Positions 38,768 through 48,795 of a stretch of 64,000 nt of DNA are shown here, piece by piece. This DNA comes from Synaphobranchus kaupii (Eukaryota; Chordata; Actinopteri; Anguilliformes; Synaphobranchidae): positions 63,759,027 through 63,823,026 of the forward strand of contig CM056378.1 of the NCBI GenBank assembly GCA_029718625.1. Direction: 5' to 3'. Positions within the stretch are counted from its first letter, which is position 1; each line of letters begins with the position of its first letter. Both the position numbers and the translations under genes were made by a program. The notes under the pieces were generated by a model, which saw nothing but the letters and a program-made list of their open reading frames with translations, was not told where the DNA came from and did not search any database.

Positions 38768-40404
38768 CAGTCAAGCCGGAAAGTCTCCCCACCCCTTTCA
38801 CCTTTCCACGTTTTATTACGTTACAGACATATTCTACAATAGATTGAGTTACTTTTTTGTCTCAAAATTCTACACAAAATAGCCCATAATGACAAAGTGA
38901 AAACTGGTTTTTAGACATTTGTTCTAATTTATAAAAAATCTAAATGTAAAATATCATATGTACACAAGTGTGCACACCCTTTGATATGACACCCAAAAGT
39001 GAGCTGAGGTGCATTTTGTTTCCACTGATACTGCTTGAGATGTTTCTACAACTTAATTGGAGTCCACCTGTGATAAATTCAATTGATTGGACATGATTGG
39101 GGATTGCCAACACCTGCCTATATAAGGTCCCACAGTTGACAGTGCATGTCAGAGCAAACTCCAAGCCATGGGGTCAAAGGAATTATCTGCAGACCTCAGA
39201 AACAGGATTGTGTCAAGGCATAGATCTGGAGAAGGGTACGGAAAAATCTCTGCAGCTTTACAGGTCCCAAAGAGCACAGTGGCCACCATCATTTGTAAAT
39301 GGAAGAAGTTTGGAACCACCAAGAATCTTCCTAGACCTGGCCGCCCGGCCAAAATGAGCAATCGGGGAAGACGGGCCTTGGCCAGGGAGGTGAGCAGGAA
39401 CCCGAGGGTCACTCTAACAGAGCTCCAGCATATCCTTGTGGAGATGGGAGAACCTTTCAGAAGATCAACCATCCAGGCAGCACTCCACCAATCAGGCCTT
39501 TATGGTAGTGGCCGGACGGAAGCCCCTCCTTAGTAAAAGGCACATCACAGCCCGCTTGGAGTTTGCCAAAAGGCACCTAGAGGACTCTCAAACCATGAGA
39601 ATCAAGATTCTCTGGTCTGATGAAACCAAAATGGAACTTTTTGGCCTGAATACCAAGCGTCACGTCTGGAGGAAACCAGGCACCGCTCATCACCTGGCTA
39701 ATACCTTCCCTACAGTGAAGCATGGCGGTGGCAGCATCATGATGTGGGGATGTTTTTCAGCAGCGGGAACGGGGCGACTAGTCCTGATAGAGGGAAAGAT
39801 GAATGCAGCTAAGTACACCGAGATCCTTGAAGAAAACCTGCTCCAGAGCGCTCTGGACCTCAGACTGGGGCGAAGGTTTACCTTCCAACATGACGACGAC
39901 CCGAAGCACACAGCCAAGAGAACAAAGGAGTGGCTTCGGAGAAAGTCTGTGCATGTCCTTGAGTGGCCCAGCCAGAGCCCAGACCTGAATCCAATTGAAC
40001 ATCTGTGGAAAGAGCTGAAAATGGCTGTGTACCGACGCTCCCCATCCAACCTGACGGAGCTTGCAAGGATATGCCAAGAGGAATGGGCAAAAATGTCCAG
40101 AAACAAGTGTGCCAAGCTCGTAGCTTCTTTCCCAAGATGCCTTGAAGCTGTAATCGCTGCCAAAGGTGCAGCAACCAAGTATTAGGCTAAGGGTGTGTAC
40201 AGATATGTAACCCCTAAATAACCTATTTTTGTCAGTAAAATAAAATTGCATATTTTCTAAAAACCTGTTTTCACTTCGTCATTATTGGCTATTGTGTGTA
40301 GATGTTTGAGGCAAAAAATGAACTCAATCTATTGTAGTATAAGTCTGTAACGTAATAAAATGTGGAGAAGGTGAAAGGGGTGGGGAGACTTTCCGGCTTG
40401 ACTG
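38768..40404 (+). mobile_element. Tc1-like transposon, 1637 bp, complete ends
   Basis: Terminal inverted repeats of about 155 bp start CAGTCAAGCCGGAAAGTCTC at the left and end with its complement at the right, flanked by TA at 38766-38767 and 40405-40406. The length, TA target and single transposase frame fit the Tc1/mariner superfamily of fish. A second, non-autonomous member with the same ends lies at 42827-49687. Confidence 0.96.
39168..40185 (+). pseudogene. Tc1-like transposase, frameshifted
   Basis: This enzyme would cut and paste the surrounding element in the nucleus. ATG at 39168 begins MGSKELSADLRNRIVSRHRS. A paired-like helix-turn-helix occupies roughly residues 1-60, followed by a GRPAK linker and a second helix-turn-helix. 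The frame then runs to a premature stop near 39533. The catalytic half continues in another frame from about 39505 to TAG at 40183. A net loss of 2 bp in GGTAGTGGCC explains the shift. The catalytic triad is visible: D in LWSDETK, D in [10 protein letters not shown] and E in NPIEHLW, with 34 residues between the last two, the DD34E signature. DDD replaces the DND usual at the second site. It is inactive as it stands. Confidence 0.93.
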
Positions 40405-40408
40405 TATA

Positions 40409-42179
40409 GGAAACTAGAGTTTAAGACGCTACCAAAGTGAAATACTCATTTAAGCTCTTTAGTTTCCTTAACTCTGGTAATCTGCACGAACGAACAAACC
40501 CCACTGACACGATCGGCCGATGGTATTCATAAAGCACGTCGGTTCCCATATCGGAAAAGAACGTTTGGTTTAAAGAATATATATACTTTTAAATGCAAGA
40601 ACATCTGGTATTTTTCATTGCTCTAGAGGCTGCATGCCTACTTGCATTGTACAGTCCCCAAATTGTTCCACTAATCCACTAATAGTAACGTTACTGGGAG
40701 TGTAAAAAACCAGGAAGTGGCTAGCCGAGCTAACTTACAGACGAAGTCGGCTATAATTACGCAGAAAAGTTAGCATTGATAATTGGAAATAAGCAAAAAA
40801 ATATAACTTTTTAACTACGACAGGCAACTTGGCAAGAATACATAACATTCCGTGTCGATGGTGTTCGTATATGTGCTAGAGGTACGTTTTCTGGGTTGTT
40901 TCGTGAAATTAATAGAAGTGAACAGAAACCACCCCAGTCTCTCTCGCAAGCCACTTTAATTCTCGAGCATTGACCAGTGGACCTCTCTCACAAGCCACTT
41001 TCATTTGTGTGCGCTGTCCATTGGACCTCTCTCGCAAGCCACTTCAATTCGCGCACGCTGTTTACTGGATTTCTCTCAGTGGTTCCAATCCCTCTCGCAG
41101 GGTGTCAATTAGTGATGGGCATTTGGTCTGAAATTGGGAATCGATTCCAGAACCGGTTCTCAGTTTTGGAGAACCGATTCCAAATCAATGTTTCTCATGA
41201 AATGCTGTCACTGCGTTGCTGTATTAATTAGCGATTTCACTTGCAGTTAAACATAACTAGCCTATATCAAGGTCAAAACATTTGCTAGCATTTGTGATTT
41301 CACAATGACTTTGGCTTTTCTCCCAAAGGCGTTGGCCTAGCTATTCCCTATTGTCACTGCGTAATGTCATGGGTTTGGCTTTTTTGGTTGACAGATCGCT
41401 TGTTTTGGGATTTTAAAAAATGAGCCTGGCAACTCTGCTAACTAGCTGATATAGCTGATGGCTAGCCTAGAATACTAGCTAACGTTAATCTAGTTTGTGG
41501 CAATTTTGGCTATTTTTATCTTGCACGTCTTTGCGATTGAAATGTCAATTCTGAATGCGATTAAAGTTTGAACCGGAAATTGTCAACTTGTTAAAATTGC
41601 CTACCTTTTAAAATAGGCAGAGGTAGGCTACTTTAGGATAGCTGCCTGTTGCTGATGTGATGTTAGGCAACTCGCCATGTTTCCTTGATGCAGGCACTGC
41701 AACCAGCACTGACAGTCAATCCCAAAATTGTCTATCTAGATTCCATGCGTGTATTGGATTGGTTCTAAATAACAACCGGAAATGAGGTTGTCTATTTGAA
41801 GACACAATTCTCAACTTTGATTTAAAAAAGAATAAAATAAAACGCTTTAGGCTATTATTAATAGCCTAGTGTTTGATTTCGTTGGTGTGGTCTTAAATAT
41901 TTTTTTCAGAAGCATACCCTACTACAGCAGGACTCAAAGGTTTTTTAAATTTGCTTTTAAATCAAGCGTCACCTAGACAATGAGGGAAAAGAAAACACGT
42001 GAAACAAGTGACGGGCTATAGGCCAGGCTAAATCCATCCCTGGTTGTGTTGCTGTTAGTTACAGGCTATAATTAATATTTTTCATGTATCAATCATGAAG
42101 TTTAACAATGCAGATGAAGAAAGACAAATTTGTGATATGCGGCAATAGTAGTAGCTAGCTACAGTAGGAGCCAGAGGCA
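40409..42179. other. Non-coding AT-rich DNA with a short tandem repeat
   Basis: No gene is recognised. It contains the 44-bp tandem repeat at 40938-41069. At 41113-41190 there is a segment with GTGATGGGC followed by inverted GAATCGATTCC/GAACCGGTTC motifs, which resembles hAT-type element ends, but no partner end or target duplication is visible. Confidence 0.55.
40938..41069. repeat. Three tandem copies of a 44-bp unit
   Basis: Units start near 40938, 40982 and 41026 and share CCTCTCTC-CAAGCCACTT followed by a variable AATT/CATT segment and a closing C/TTGGA. They are about 75-85% similar by eye. Confidence 0.7.
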
Positions 42180-42580
42180 ATTCTAGTGTCTGTGGGGGCC
42201 CCAGGAAAAAAAATGAATGGGGCCCTTCGGACTCATTTTTTATTTTCCAAAACGACATAACCGTTACCTTACCCTGAAGGTGGTGATTTGATGGATGGTT
42301 CTTTTGTTGTGGTGGTCGAATGGGTAAGTGGTTTGTTGTCTTCATCATCGTGGACAGGTGATGGTGTTCGTTGATTGAAAAAAGAAAAAAACATATACAT
42401 GAACAAATGGAGCGAGAGAGTGTATAAAGGGCATGTCATATCAAAACCATTACCATTAGGATGCATTGAACTCACAGTATTATCAGTGTCAGTGGGCCTA
42501 CTTGGAGAATGGAGTTGATCTATTCATGCTGAAAAGAACTGCAATAGTGCTCCTCGGGTGAGAAAAGAAGAGAAGACAAC
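42180..42580 (-). pseudogene. Extra copy of the first coding exon of the hAT transposase
   Basis: On the minus strand this reads a peptide with TPSPVHDDEDNKPL and TKEPSIKSPP. It corresponds to TPSPAHDDEDDTPLN and KEPSIKSP of the hAT gene near 61210-61310. Flanking DNA such as CAATAGTGCTCCT against CAATAATGCTCCT is also shared, so the homology is at DNA level. The exon is followed by a plausible splice donor (CTTCAGG|GTAAGG). It lies only some 40 bp from the 3' end of the other hAT copy, as if two copies once stood in tandem. Confidence 0.65.
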
Positions 42581-42619
42581 AAAATTTTTCTCACATATTC
42601 ATGTTAACAACAATCCTTT

Positions 42620-42764
42620 TCAAAATCTCTGCCTGCGGGCCTTGGCTACAGCAAATGCAGTCACAAGATCCTCCAGCTCCAAAGATCTTCGGACATTACG
42701 CTTTATTGAAATTAGAGCCAGTCCTGAAAGCCTCTCCTGGCACATGGTGGACCTCAGGTAAGAT
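42620..42764 (-). pseudogene. hAT transposase, C-terminal coding segment
   Basis: Read on the minus strand from 42764, the frame gives YLRSTMCQERLSGLALISI, then a basic stretch and stop TGA at 42620-42622. This is the end of the hAT C-terminal dimerisation domain; the family usually shows YLRSTMSQERL here. It is separated from the rest of the gene by the Kolobok element and continues the frame interrupted at 53515-53518. The upstream part of this dimerisation region (LPITVASGEK) is at about 53520-53560. Confidence 0.85.
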
Positions 42765-43015
42765 TTAAAGTGAACCCCAACTATTCAGACTTGTAGGCCT
42801 TATTAGATTAACGTTGGCATCAGCTACAGTCAAGCCGGAAAGTCTCCCCACCCCTTTCACCTTCTCCACGTTTTATTACGTTACAGACATATTCCAAAAT
42901 TTATTAAATTCATTTTTTCCCTCAAAATTCTACACACAACACCCCATAATGACAATGTGAAAAAAGTTTTTTTGAGATTTTCATATTTGGTCGCATATCC
43001 TTTACATGCTGTTAC

Positions 43016-44503
43016 TGTAACGTTCCGTTCCCTTCCAGTCCGTTTTCCCGGTTTTGTCATGTCCCTCCGTGTCTTGTTGGATTCCCTTGTCCGTGTTTTC
43101 CCCTCTGCTTCGGGCTGGGCGTTTCCCCTCTGTTTGGCTCTCTTTGTTTCCCACTTTGGTTTCCGCCTGTCGCTTTCCCCTCTTGTTGCCTGCATTCCTC
43201 ACCTGGCTAATTGGCAAGCACTCCCGGTCAAATTCCACACCTGTTCCTTATTGATTCCAATTTCACTCCCTTATTTAACCCACCTGCTGTCTCCCCTTCT
43301 TTGTCGCTTCATTACATGTGTAACCCTTCAGACCCTGTTTACTGTTCGTTAACTATCGTCACGCGGTGTTAATGCTCGTGTTTCCCTGGTCGTGTACTAC
43401 GAACTACTCGCTTGGTTGTGGGATATTATCCCCTTGCAGCTTTGGTTCCGCTCCTAACTACAGTCTGGTAGTTTACCTCCTCGTCAATTCCTGTTGTGCA
43501 TGCAGCTAACCTGTTTCCCTTCTCCTCCATCTAACCCAGCACCCATTCTCCCGTGGCAGTGTTCGCTTCCCCCCGTATTCGTTGTGTGTGTTGCGGTACC
43601 TCCACCTCCAGCTCGTGTAGGCTCCGGGTTGGCGTTATACCTGGCTACCCTCCAGTTGTTCCTGTCCGGCCGAAGAAGCCACCTAGTTCTTCGGGTACGG
43701 TTCCGGGAGCTCTGGAGACCAGTCAGCTCCATCCGGACCTACCGCAGCTACGCCACACTACCCAGCCCTGCCGTGCTTCACCAACCACCTACCTATCAAG
43801 CCCTGCACCTCCGTGAGAACCTCCCGGTCATTTCCGTGCCTTCCCTTGCACTAACCCCTCCTGCTGTGTTTTGTTCTGTACCGGTGCAGTCATTCCGGTC
43901 CAGTTCCTGTCCTGCCGTAGTGAGTCGCTCCCCAGCTAGTTCCAGTCCAGTCCAGGTGTGAGCCGTGCACCTACCTGTCCAGTCCAGTTCCGGTTTGGAA
44001 CAATCCGTTCCAGACTCTGTTCCCAGTGTGGACCTCCCGGTCCAGTTCCAGTTCCAGGTCCAGTTCCGGTTTGGAACAAATCCGTTCCAGACCCTGATTC
44101 CAGTGTGGACCTCCCGGTCCAGTTCCAGTCCAGTCCAGTTCCGGTTTGGAACAAATCCGTTCCAGACCCTGATTCCAGTGTGGACCTCCCGGTCCAGTTC
44201 CAGTCCAGTCCAGTTCCGGTTTGGAACATTCCGTTCCAGATCCTGATTCCAGTGTGGACCTCCCGGTCCAGTTCCAGTCCAGTCCAGTTCCGGCTTGGAA
44301 CGAAACGTTCCAGACCTGCCAGCCCAGCTCCGGCTTGGAGCAGCCCGTCCCGGGCTTCCTAACAGTCCCTGTGTAATACTGTGTCTTTGTCATTCCTGTA
44401 CAGTGTTGGGACTACCCCAACACTTTAACTTTAATAAATACTCCTTTCCTTTATTCTGCCTCAGTCGTGCATTTAGGTCCAAACCTTCCCTGGGACCGTA
44501 ACA
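43016..44503 (+). repeat. 5' LTR, 1488 bp
   Basis: TG...CA ends. It contains tandem copies of a unit of about 75 bp around GTTTGGAACAAATCCGTTCC and GTGTGGACCTCCCGGTCCAG at 43975-44290; it has one copy more than the 3' LTR, which accounts for the 77-bp length difference. Outside that unit the two LTRs differ at very few positions by eye. Confidence 0.93.
44403..44438 (+). terminator. Hairpin followed by polyadenylation signal in the 5' LTR
   Basis: GTGTTGGG (44403-44410) and CCCAACAC (44416-44423) can pair with a 5-base loop; AATAAA follows at 44433-44438. The same arrangement is at 48695-48730 in the 3' LTR, where it would end the transcript. Confidence 0.55.
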
Positions 44504-44539
44504 GAATGAAGCGAACCAGATAAGGGCCTAGCCGACTTC
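44504..44539 (+). other. LTR-proximal leader and primer-binding region
   Basis: The sequence just after the LTR, GAATGAAGCGAACCAGATAA, is where a primer-binding site is expected. The second LTR element starts its interior with GAACGAACTGGCCAAGC. I could not match either confidently to a tRNA end. The position aligned to the gag start codon of the other element reads AAG instead of ATG. Confidence 0.4.
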
Positions 44540-47374
44540 TTGTCCCTGATCCACCCCGCCTTCGGCCATGCAGTAAGGGAGTACGAGCACGAACTTGCCC
44601 GCCAGGATGCTCTGGACGAGCACCTGAGCCATTGCCGGGGTGGGAACCAAGGCCCGGGCGATGCAATCATCGCCGGCCTTCAGGGCGAGGCATTCTCCGT
44701 CAACACAGGCCAGTCTCCTAGGCGACGCCGTCGTCGTCCTCCCCGACCGGCTTCCAGGGCGACGCAGCCGCCTCCGCCGGCTTCCTGGGCGACGCAGCCG
44801 TCGTCGCCTCCTGTTTCCAGGGCGACGCAGCAGTTGCCGCTTCCTGTTTCCTGGGCGATGCAGCAGTCGCCACCTCCTGTTTCCAGGGCGACGCAGCCGT
44901 CGCCGCCTCCTGCCTCCAGGGCGATGCAGTCGTCGCCGCCTCCTGTTTCCTGGGCGATGCAGCAGTCGCCGCCTCCTGTTTCCAGGGCGATGCAGTCGCC
45001 GCCTCCTGTTTCCTGGGCGATGCAGCAGTCGCCGCCTCCTGTTTCCTCGGCGATGCAGCGGTCGCCGCCTCCTGTTTCCAGGGCGATGCAGTCGCCGCCT
45101 CCTGTTTCCAGGGCGATGCAGTCGTCGCCGCCTCCTGCTCCCAAGACGATGCAGTCATCGCCGTCTCCTGTTCCCAGGGCGATGCAGTCGTCGCCGCCTC
45201 CTGCTTCCAGGGCGATGCAGTCATCGCCGCCTCCTGCTTCCAGGGCGATGCAGTCGTCGCCGCCTCCTGCTTCCAGAGCTATGCAGGCGCCGCTTCCTGC
45301 TCCCAGAGCAAGGCAGGCGCCGCTTCCTGCTCCCAGGGCGATGCAGTCGTCGCCGCCTCCTGCTCCCAAGGCAATGCAGTCGTCGTCGTCTCCTGTTCCC
45401 AGGGCGATGCAGTCGTCGCCGCCTCCTGCTCCCAAGGCGATGCAGTCGTCGCCGCCTCCTGCTCCCAAGGCAATGCAGTCGTCGCCGTCTCCTGTTCCCA
45501 GGGCGATGCAGTCGTCGCCGCCTCCTGCTCCCAAGGCGATGCAGTCGTCGCCGCCTCCTGCTTCCAGGGCGATGCAGTCGTCGCCGCCTCCTGCTTCCAG
45601 AGCAATGCAGGCGCCGCTTCCTGCTCCCAGAGCAATGCAGGCGCCGCTTCCTGCTCCCAGGGCGATGCAGTCGTCGCCGCCTCCTGCTCCCAAGGCGATG
45701 CAGTCGTCGCCGCCTCCTGCTTCCAGAGCAATGCAGGCGCCGCTTCCTGCTCCCAGGGCGATGCAGTCGTCGCCGCCTCCTTCTCCCAGGGCGAGGCAGT
45801 CGTCGCCGCCTCCTGCTCCCAAGGCGATGCAGTCGTCGCCGCCTCCTGCTTCCAGGGCGATGCAGTCGTCGCCGCCTCCTGCTTCCAGGGCGATGCAGTC
45901 GTCGCCGCCTCCTGCTTCCAGAGCAATGCAGGCGCCGCTTCCTGCTCCCAGAGCAATGCAGGCGCCGCTTCCTGCTCCCAGGGCGATGCAGTCGTCGCCG
46001 CCTCCTGCTCCCAAGGCGATGCAGTCGTCGCCGCCTCCTGCTTCCAGGGCGATGCAGTCGTCGCCGCCTCCTGCTTCCAGGGCGATGCAGTCGTCGCCGC
46101 CTCCTGCTCCCAGGGCGATGCAGTCATCGCCGCCTCCTGCTTCCAGAGCGACGCAGTCGTCGCCGCCTCCTGCCTCCAGGGCGATACGTTCATCGCCGTT
46201 CCTGTCCGGTCCCGTTCCAGCCGCCCGCCTCCGGGATGATGTCGTCGCTGACCTCCTGGGCGATGCAGTCGCTGTCGCCACCCTTCAGGGCGATGTAATC
46301 ATCGCTGTTCCTGTCCAGTCCCCTTCCAGCCCTCCTGTCCGTTCCCCTTCCAGCCCTCCTGTCCGTTCCCCTTCCAGCCCTCCTGTCCGTTCCCCTTCCA
46401 GCCTTTCTGTCCGTTCCCCTTCCAGCCCTCCCGTCCGTTCCCCTTCCAGCCCTCCCGTCCGTTCCCCTTCCAGCCCTCCCGTCCGTTCCCCTTCCAGCCC
46501 CCCCGTCCCGCCACGTTCCGGCCCCCCCGTCCCGCCACGTTCCGGCCCCCCCGTCCCGCCACGTTCCGGCCCCCCCGTCCCGCCACGTTCCGGCCCCCCC
46601 GTCCCGCCACGTTCCGGCCCCCCAGTCCCTCCTCGTTCCGGTCCCCCAGTCCCTCCTCGTTCCAGTCCCCCAGTCCCTCCTCGTTCCAGTCCCCCAGTCC
46701 CTCCTCGTTCCAGTCCCCCAGTCCCTCCTCGGTCCAGTCCCCCAGTCCCTCCTCGTTCCAGTCCCCCAGTCCCTCCTCGTTCCAGTCCCCCAGTCCCTCC
46801 TCGTTCCAGTCCCCCAGTCCCTCCTCGTTCCAGTCCCCCAGTCCCACCCCGTTCCAGTCCCCCAGTCCCGCCCCGTTCCAGTCCCCCAGTCCCGCCCCGT
46901 TCCAGTCCCCCAGTCCCGCCCCGTTCCAGTCCCCCAGTCCCGCCCCGTTCCAGTCCCCCAGTCTCGCCCCGTTCCTGTCATCCAGTCCCGCCCCGTTCCA
47001 GTCATCCAGTCCCGCCCCGTTCCAGTCATTCAGTCCCGCTACATTCCTCTCTTCCAGTCCCGCTACGCCGCCGGCCTCCTGAGCGGTTCCGCCCGCGCCG
47101 CGGCTGGCCTCCTGAACGGTTCCGCCCGCGCCGCGGCTGGCCTCCTGAGCGGTTCCGCCCGCGCCACAGCCGGCCTCCTGAGCGGTTCCGCCCGCGCCAC
47201 AGCCGGCCTCCTGAGCGGTTCCGCCCGCTCCACAGCCGGCCTCCTGAGCGGCTCCGCCCGCGCCACGTCTGGCCTCCTGTACGGTTCAGTCCGCACTGTG
47301 GCCGACCTCCTGAACGTTCCTGCCCTATTCCCCCGGTGGTGTTTCTGTTGGACGCCAGGAGGCGTCCTTTTTAG
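44540..47374 (+). CDS. 944-codon open frame of tandem repeats in the non-autonomous LTR element
   Basis: The frame is open from just after TGA at 44507 to TAG at 47372. The first 40 or so codons ([11 protein letters not shown], then [13 protein letters not shown]) align with the gag start of the Gypsy element at 55881. The rest is 11-residue repeats such as [11 protein letters not shown] (about 44745-46200), 8-residue repeats such as PPRSSPPV (46315-47050) and 11-residue [11 protein letters not shown] units (47061-47290). No ATG precedes the repeats, and the first in-frame ATG is near 44856, so translation is uncertain. Unit lengths of 33 and 24 bp keep other frames open too: the minus strand has a 533-codon run. 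It could be a low-complexity basic, proline-rich protein, or just expanded DNA. Confidence 0.35.
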   Translation: MSLIHPAFGHAVREYEHELARQDALDEHLSHCRGGNQGPGDAIIAGLQGEAFSVNTGQSPRRRRRRPPRPASRATQPPPPASWATQPSSPPVSRATQQLPLPVSWAMQQSPPPVSRATQPSPPPASRAMQSSPPPVSWAMQQSPPPVSRAMQSPPPVSWAMQQSPPPVSSAMQRSPPPVSRAMQSPPPVSRAMQSSPPPAPKTMQSSPSPVPRAMQSSPPPASRAMQSSPPPASRAMQSSPPPASRAMQAPLPAPRARQAPLPAPRAMQSSPPPAPKAMQSSSSPVPRAMQSSPPPAPKAMQSSPPPAPKAMQSSPSPVPRAMQSSPPPAPKAMQSSPPPASRAMQSSPPPASRAMQAPLPAPRAMQAPLPAPRAMQSSPPPAPKAMQSSPPPASRAMQAPLPAPRAMQSSPPPSPRARQSSPPPAPKAMQSSPPPASRAMQSSPPPASRAMQSSPPPASRAMQAPLPAPRAMQAPLPAPRAMQSSPPPAPKAMQSSPPPASRAMQSSPPPASRAMQSSPPPAPRAMQSSPPPASRATQSSPPPASRAIRSSPFLSGPVPAARLRDDVVADLLGDAVAVATLQGDVIIAVPVQSPSSPPVRSPSSPPVRSPSSPPVRSPSSLSVRSPSSPPVRSPSSPPVRSPSSPPVRSPSSPPVPPRSGPPVPPRSGPPVPPRSGPPVPPRSGPPVPPRSGPPVPPRSGPPVPPRSSPPVPPRSSPPVPPRSSPPVPPRSSPPVPPRSSPPVPPRSSPPVPPRSSPPVPPRSSPPVPPRSSPPVPPRSSPPVPPRSSPPVPPRSSPPVPPRSSPPVSPRSCHPVPPRSSHPVPPRSSHSVPLHSSLPVPLRRRPPERFRPRRGWPPERFRPRRGWPPERFRPRHSRPPERFRPRHSRPPERFRPLHSRPPERLRPRHVWPPVRFSPHCGRPPERSCPIPPVVFLLDARRRPF
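44745..46200 (+). repeat. 33-bp tandem repeat block in the LTR element
   Basis: Units read TCGTCGCCGCCTCCTGCTTC then CAGGGCGATGCAG, with variants (GCGCCGCTTCCTGCTCCCAG). About forty units are present, arranged in groups that themselves recur, such as 45540-45700 and 45900-46060. Confidence 0.9.
46315..47050 (+). repeat. 24-bp tandem repeat block in the LTR element
   Basis: Three related subtypes follow one another: CCCTTCCAGCCCTCCTGTCC units, then CCACGTTCCGGCCCCCCCGT units, then CCTCGTTCCAGTCCCCCAGT units. All are 24 bp, so the frame is kept. Confidence 0.9.
47061..47290 (+). repeat. Second 33-bp tandem repeat block in the LTR element
   Basis: About seven units of GGCCTCCTGAGCGGTTCCGC followed by CCGCGCCGCGGCT or CCGCGCCACAGCC. 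It is unrelated in sequence to the first 33-bp block. Confidence 0.85.
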
Positions 47375-47384
47375 GGGGGGGTAC
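47352..47384 (+). other. Polypurine tract region before the 3' LTR
   Basis: CGCCAGGAGGCGTCC is followed by TTTTTA and eight G just before GTAC and the LTR. The Gypsy element at 59380-59420 has CGCCAGGAGGCATTC followed by a run of sixteen G and GTAC, so the priming region is conserved between the two. Confidence 0.65.
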
Positions 47385-48795
47385 TGTAACGTTCCGTTCC
47401 CTTCCAGTCCGTTTTCCCGGTTTTGTCATGTCCCTCCGTGTCTTGTTGGATTCCCTTGTCCGTGTTTTCCCCTCTGCTTCGGGCTGGGCGTTTCCCCTCT
47501 GTTTGGCTCTCTTTGTTTCCCACTTTGGTTTCCGCCTGTCGCTTTCCCCTCTTGTTGCCTGCATTCCTCACCTGGCTAATTGGCAAGCACTCCCGGTCAA
47601 ATTCCACACCTGTTCCTTATTGATTCCAATTTCACTCCCTTATTTAACCCACCTGCTGTCTCCCCTTCTTTGTCGCTTCATTACATGTGTAACCCTTCAG
47701 ACCCTGTTTACTGTTCGTTAACTATCGTCACGCGGTGTTAATGCTCGTGTTTCCCTGGTCGTGTACTACGAACTACTCGCTTGGTTGTGGGATATTATCC
47801 CCTTGCAGCTTTGGTTCCGCTCCTAACTACAGTCTGGTAGTTTACCTCCTCGTCAATTCCTGTTGTGCATGCAGCTAACCTGTTTCCCTTCTCCTCCATC
47901 TAACCCAGCACCCATTCTCCCGTGGCAGTGTTCGCTTCCCCCCGTATTCGTTGTGTGTGTTGCGGTACCTCCACCTCCAGCTCGTGTAGGCTCCGGGTTG
48001 GCGTTATACCTGGCTACCCTCCAGTTGTTCCTGTCCGGCCGAAGAAGCCACCTAGTTCTTCGGGTACGGTTCCGGGAGCTCTGGAGACCAGTCAGCTCCA
48101 TCCGGACCTACCGCAGCTACGCCACACTACCCAGCCCTGCCGTGCTTCACCAACCACCTACCTATCAAGCCCTGCACCTCCGTGAGAACCTCCCGGTCAT
48201 TTCCGTGCCTTCCCTTGCACTAACCCCTCCTGCTGTGTTTTGTTCTGTACCGGTGCAGTCATTCCGGTCCAGTTCCTGTCCTGCCGTAGTGAGTCGCTCC
48301 CCAGCTAGTTCCAGTCCAGTCCAGGTGTGAGCCGTGCACCTACCTGTCCAGTCCAGTTCCGGTTTGGAACAATCCGTTCCAGACTCTGTTCCCAGTGTGG
48401 ACCTCCCGGTCCAGTTCCAGTCCAGTCCAGTTCCGGTTTGGAACAAATCCGTTCCAGACCCTGATTCCAGTGTGGACCTCCCGGTCCAGTTCCAGTCCAG
48501 TCCAGTTCCGGTTTGGAACATTCCGTTCCAGATCCTGATTCCAGTGTGGACCTCCCGGTCCAGTTCCAGTCCAGTCCAGTTCCGGCTTGGAACGAAACGT
48601 TCCAGACCTGCCAGCCCAGCTCCGGCTTGGAGCAGCCCGTCCCGGGCTTCCTAACAGTCCCTGTGTAATACTGTGTCTTTGTCATTCCTGTACAGTGTTG
48701 GGACTACCCCAACACTTTAACTTTAATAAATACTCCTTTCCTTTATTCTGCCTCAGTCGTGCATTTAGGTCCAAACCTTCCCTGGGATCGTAACA
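47385..48795 (+). repeat. 3' LTR, 1411 bp
   Basis: It matches the 5' LTR nearly base for base over its whole length except for one fewer copy of the unit of about 75 bp. It ends GTAACA followed by the GTTAC target duplication. The high similarity indicates a fairly recent insertion relative to the other layers. Confidence 0.93.

Larger units (their letters stand above)
43016..48795 (+). mobile_element. Non-autonomous LTR retrotransposon with a tandem-repeat interior
   Basis: Two long terminal repeats (43016-44503 and 47385-48795) begin TGTAACG and end GTAACA, and a 5-bp target duplication GTTAC flanks the whole (43011-43015 and 48796-48800). A G-rich polypurine tract precedes the right LTR. 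The 2.9-kb interior has no reverse transcriptase, integrase or protease. Its first 100 bases resemble the gag start of the Gypsy element at 54779, and the remainder is tandem repeats. Confidence 0.92.

Noticed and set aside
41113..41190. Complete hAT element starting GTGATGGGC
   Set aside because: Inverted motifs are present locally, but no matching second end or 8-bp duplication could be found in the window.
44680..46281. 533-codon minus-strand frame (Gly/Asp-rich repeats) and 552-codon second plus frame
   Set aside because: Shadows of the 33-bp repeat block in the LTR element; the plus frame tied to the gag-like start is the better candidate, and even that one is uncertain.
44745..47290. 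Common origin of the 33-bp repeats in the LTR element and the 33-bp minisatellite
   Set aside because: The sequences share no recognisable motif; the equal length is probably coincidence.
43494..48330. Identical 155-codon frames in both LTRs (43494-43961 and 47863-48330)
   Set aside because: They are the same LTR sequence twice; composition is C/T-rich and shows no protein signature. Duplication follows from the LTR pair, not from gene conservation.
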